A model generated the notes under the pieces. That model did not search any database and was not told where the DNA came from. It saw only the letters and a program-made list of their open reading frames with translations. From the NCBI GenBank assembly GCA_002049885.1, contig MVCS01000097.1:1-7880 (forward strand): a stretch of DNA of 7,880 nucleotides, in the 5' to 3' direction. Origin of the DNA: Planctomycetales bacterium 4484_123 (GTDB lineage Bacteria > Planctomycetota > Phycisphaerae > SM23-33). A program made the translations under genes and the position numbers. Shown here piece after piece: positions 6,163 through 7,880 of this stretch. Positions within the stretch are counted from its first letter, which is position 1, and each line of letters begins with the position of its first letter.

Positions 6163-7653
6163 TCACAGCCCCCGCCGGCGCAACAGCTCCCCAGCGGTCT
6201 GAAGGTCGTCGAAGTGCACCCGCCGCGAGCCGATGATCTGGTAGTCCTCATGGCCCTTGCCGGCGATCAGCACCACGTCGCCGGGCCTGGCGGCATCCAG
6301 CGCCGCGGCGATCGCCTTGCGCCGGTCGGGCTCGACCCGCAGCTTCGACCGCCCGAGAGCGCTGAAGCCCGTCAGGATCTCCTCGATGATGGCCATCGGC
6401 TCCTCGCTGCGCGGGTTGTCCGAGGTCACGAATATGTGGTCGGCATAACCTTCCGCAACGGCTGCCATCCGCGGCCGCTTGGTCCGGTCACGGTCACCCC
6501 CGCAGCCGAAGACAAGGATCAGCCTGCCGTCGCCCTTGATCGGCGCCAGGGCCGACAGCACGTTCTTCAGGGCGTCGTCCGTGTGGGCGTAGTCCACCAG
6601 CACGTGAAAGGGCACCTCGGCCGGGACGCGCTGAAGCCGACCGGGAACGCAGCTCACCCGGCCCAGGGCCGAGGCGATTACCTCCAGCTCGACCCCCAGC
6701 GCCACAGCGGCGGCTGCGGCGGCCAGGCAGTTGAGCACGTTGTGCCGGCCCACCAAGGCCGTGGCCACCTCTGCGGACCGGCCCGCCCAGTTGATGACAA
6801 ACCGGCTGCCGGAAAGGTCCACCGCCCGCACCTGGGCGTACAGGTCTGCCGCAGGCGACAGGCCATACCAGAGCTTGGCGGTCCCCTCGCCGGCGGCCGA
6901 GGCCATTTCCTCGCTGTGCGGGTCGTCGCGGTTCAGCACCGCCGTCGCACCCGGCCGGAGCGACTCGAAGAGCCTCCGCTTGGCCGCGGCATAGTCCTCC
7001 ATGGTCCCGTGGTAGTCCAGGTGGTCCAGCGTCAGGTTGGTAAAGACCCCCACCGCCAGTTCGATACCGTCGGTGCGACGCTGGTCCAAGGCGTGGGACG
7101 AGACCTCCATCAGCAGATCGGTAGCCCCGGCGGCGGCGGCCTCGGCCATCAGCTCGGCCAGTTCCACCGCTCCCGGCGTGGTCGTGCGCGCGCGGGTGGT
7201 GCGAGCGGTGGTGTCATAGACCACGGTGCCGAACAGTCCCACCCGCCGGCCGACGGCGGCGAGGATCTCCCTGAGCAGATAGGTGAAGGTAGTCTTGCCG
7301 TTCGTGCCGGTCACGCCCACCACCCGCAACCGGCGAGACGGCCAGCCCAGGGCCGCCTGGGCCAGCGGACCGATGGCCCGGCGGGTATCGGCCACCACGG
7401 CGCGGGCCGTACCCGGGGGCACGGCCGTGGGGTCTTCACACACCACGGCCGTGCACCCCGCTGCCACGGCCTGAGCGATGTACCGGTGGCCGTCGGTAGC
7501 CGTACCCCGCACGGCCACGAAACAATCACCATCCTGGGCGCGGCGGGAATCCTCGACGACACGCCGGACCTCTGCGTCGCCCGCGACCTCCACCCCGCCG
7601 GGGCCGAAGATCGACTCCAGGCGCGCGCCCGAACAGAGTTCCGTCAGCCGCAT
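6163..7653 (-). CDS. murE: UDP-MurNAc-L-Ala-D-Glu:meso-DAP ligase MurE
   Basis: Cytoplasmic ATP-dependent Mur ligase that adds the third stem-peptide residue to UDP-MurNAc-L-Ala-D-Glu. The 496-residue product has the family's usual length and three-domain order. The N-terminal UDP-binding domain (about 1-105) includes EDSRRAQDGDCFVAVRG. The central ATPase domain has the P-loop TGTNGKTT (115-122), TTTP (157-160), EVSSHALDQ (183-191), and K225 in YAAAKRRLF, the usual position of the carbamylated lysine. The C-terminal domain has VDYAHTDDALKN, GCGGDRDRTKRP, DNPR (412-415) and GKGHE (465-469). DNPR is the signature of meso-diaminopimelate specificity, as opposed to lysine enzymes. The ATG at 7653 was chosen because MRLTEL matches a typical MurE beginning; a GTG at 7707 would add 18 residues unlike the family and overlap the hairpin. 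No strong Shine-Dalgarno is seen before 7653. The stop TGA is 13 bases before the murF ATG. Confidence 0.96.
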   Translation of the reverse strand: MRLTELCSGARLESIFGPGGVEVAGDAEVRRVVEDSRRAQDGDCFVAVRGTATDGHRYIAQAVAAGCTAVVCEDPTAVPPGTARAVVADTRRAIGPLAQAALGWPSRRLRVVGVTGTNGKTTFTYLLREILAAVGRRVGLFGTVVYDTTARTTRARTTTPGAVELAELMAEAAAAGATDLLMEVSSHALDQRRTDGIELAVGVFTNLTLDHLDYHGTMEDYAAAKRRLFESLRPGATAVLNRDDPHSEEMASAAGEGTAKLWYGLSPAADLYAQVRAVDLSGSRFVINWAGRSAEVATALVGRHNVLNCLAAAAAAVALGVELEVIASALGRVSCVPGRLQRVPAEVPFHVLVDYAHTDDALKNVLSALAPIKGDGRLILVFGCGGDRDRTKRPRMAAVAEGYADHIFVTSDNPRSEEPMAIIEEILTGFSALGRSKLRVEPDRRKAIAAALDAARPGDVVLIAGKGHEDYQIIGSRRVHFDDLQTAGELLRRRGL

Positions 7654-7690
7654 CGTCAGCCGCCAACACCACAGGAGGACTACTTTCGCC

Positions 7691-7731
7691 GCCCGGGATA
7701 ACGGCACTCCGAGTGCCGCCAGAGCCCGGGC
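7691..7731. repeat. Nested inverted repeat between ftsI and murE
   Basis: The inner arms CGGCACTC (7702-7709) and GAGTGCCG (7711-7718) are perfect reverse complements around one base; as RNA the realistic form is a 6-bp stem with a 5-base loop. The outer arms GCCCGGG (7691-7697) and CCCGGGC (7725-7731) also pair perfectly, giving a two-tier hairpin on the ftsI-murE transcript. No run of U follows on the minus strand, so it does not look like a classical intrinsic terminator. It could be an attenuator, an mRNA stability or processing element, or chance in GC-rich DNA. It lies upstream of the chosen murE start, and an alternative GTG start at 7707 would fall inside it. Confidence 0.6.
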
Positions 7732-7757
7732 CGACGCTGGGATCCAATCGACCTCTC

Positions 7758-7880
7758 TTACCAGCCCGCCGGGGCTGCACTGGCCACAGTCACGAACTTG
7801 TCGGGCGGAACGTCCAGGTAGGCCAGTGTCCTGCGCAGCACCTCGCGCACGACCGGGGCAGCCACCCTGCCGCCGGTGTG
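7758..7880 (-). CDS. ftsI: Class B penicillin-binding protein / FtsI-like transpeptidase, C-terminal end only
   Basis: Only the last 40 codons are in the window; the gene enters from the high-coordinate edge and stops at TAA (7760-7758). The peptide begins HTGGRVAAPVVREVLRRTLA and ends APAGW. The TGG-x-VAAPV block followed by a short helix and a VPP stretch is typical of the end of the transpeptidase domain of FtsI/PBP3-type proteins, which crosslink septal peptidoglycan in the periplasm. No active-site motif (SxxK, SxN, KTG) can be seen because the rest lies outside. Position directly upstream of murE is the standard place of ftsI in dcw clusters and supports the call. A related class B PBP, such as a SpoVD-like protein, cannot be excluded from this fragment. 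The stop is followed by about 100 bases before murE, holding a nested inverted repeat. Confidence 0.85.
   Translation of the reverse strand, partial: HTGGRVAAPVVREVLRRTLAYLDVPPDKFVTVASAAPAGW

Noticed and set aside
7526..7780. Small minus-strand frame spanning the ftsI-murE gap
   Set aside because: It reads ftsI and murE in a wrong frame, is Arg/Gly/Pro-rich and matches no known small protein; the gap is better described as an intergenic hairpin region.

Overview
This window is a single-strand block of peptidoglycan and division genes, a dcw-type cluster. It is read entirely on the minus strand, so transcription runs from position 7880 down to position 1. In transcription order it holds the last 40 codons of a class B penicillin-binding protein (ftsI-like), then murE, murF, mraY, ftsW, murG, and murC without its C-terminal end. 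Genes fill nearly the whole window. The largest gaps are about 100 bases (ftsI-murE and murG-murC). murF and mraY overlap by one base and ftsW and murG are two bases apart, so this is very probably one operon. No RNA genes, mobile elements or CRISPR arrays were seen.

Together the genes cover most of the path from UDP-MurNAc to polymerised glycan. MurC adds L-Ala, MurE adds meso-DAP (its DNPR motif indicates meso-DAP rather than lysine), and MurF adds D-Ala-D-Ala. MraY makes lipid I, MurG makes lipid II, FtsW polymerises it, and the FtsI-type transpeptidase crosslinks it at the septum. MurD, which adds D-Glu and usually lies between mraY and ftsW, is absent from that position.

The organism is a GC-rich, meso-DAP-type bacterium. 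Several sequence flavours fit my memory of Planctomycetota or relatives: GVAGSGM at the MurC N-terminus, KYGYLP in FtsW, a long MraY with RDGLRMYQK after the DDxxK motif, and FNNAVGVPLT in MurF. This placement is inference and needs a tree.

The most notable observation is in murG. The frame is open and both Rossmann domains have their hallmark motifs, but about 65-70 residues are missing from the middle. The missing part is the one that normally carries the HEQN motif, the GNPVR motif and the interdomain linker. The two sides are joined in frame at about 1922/1923. This is either an assembly or genomic in-frame deletion, or a truly reduced MurG. A nested inverted repeat between ftsI and murE is a second, weaker item.
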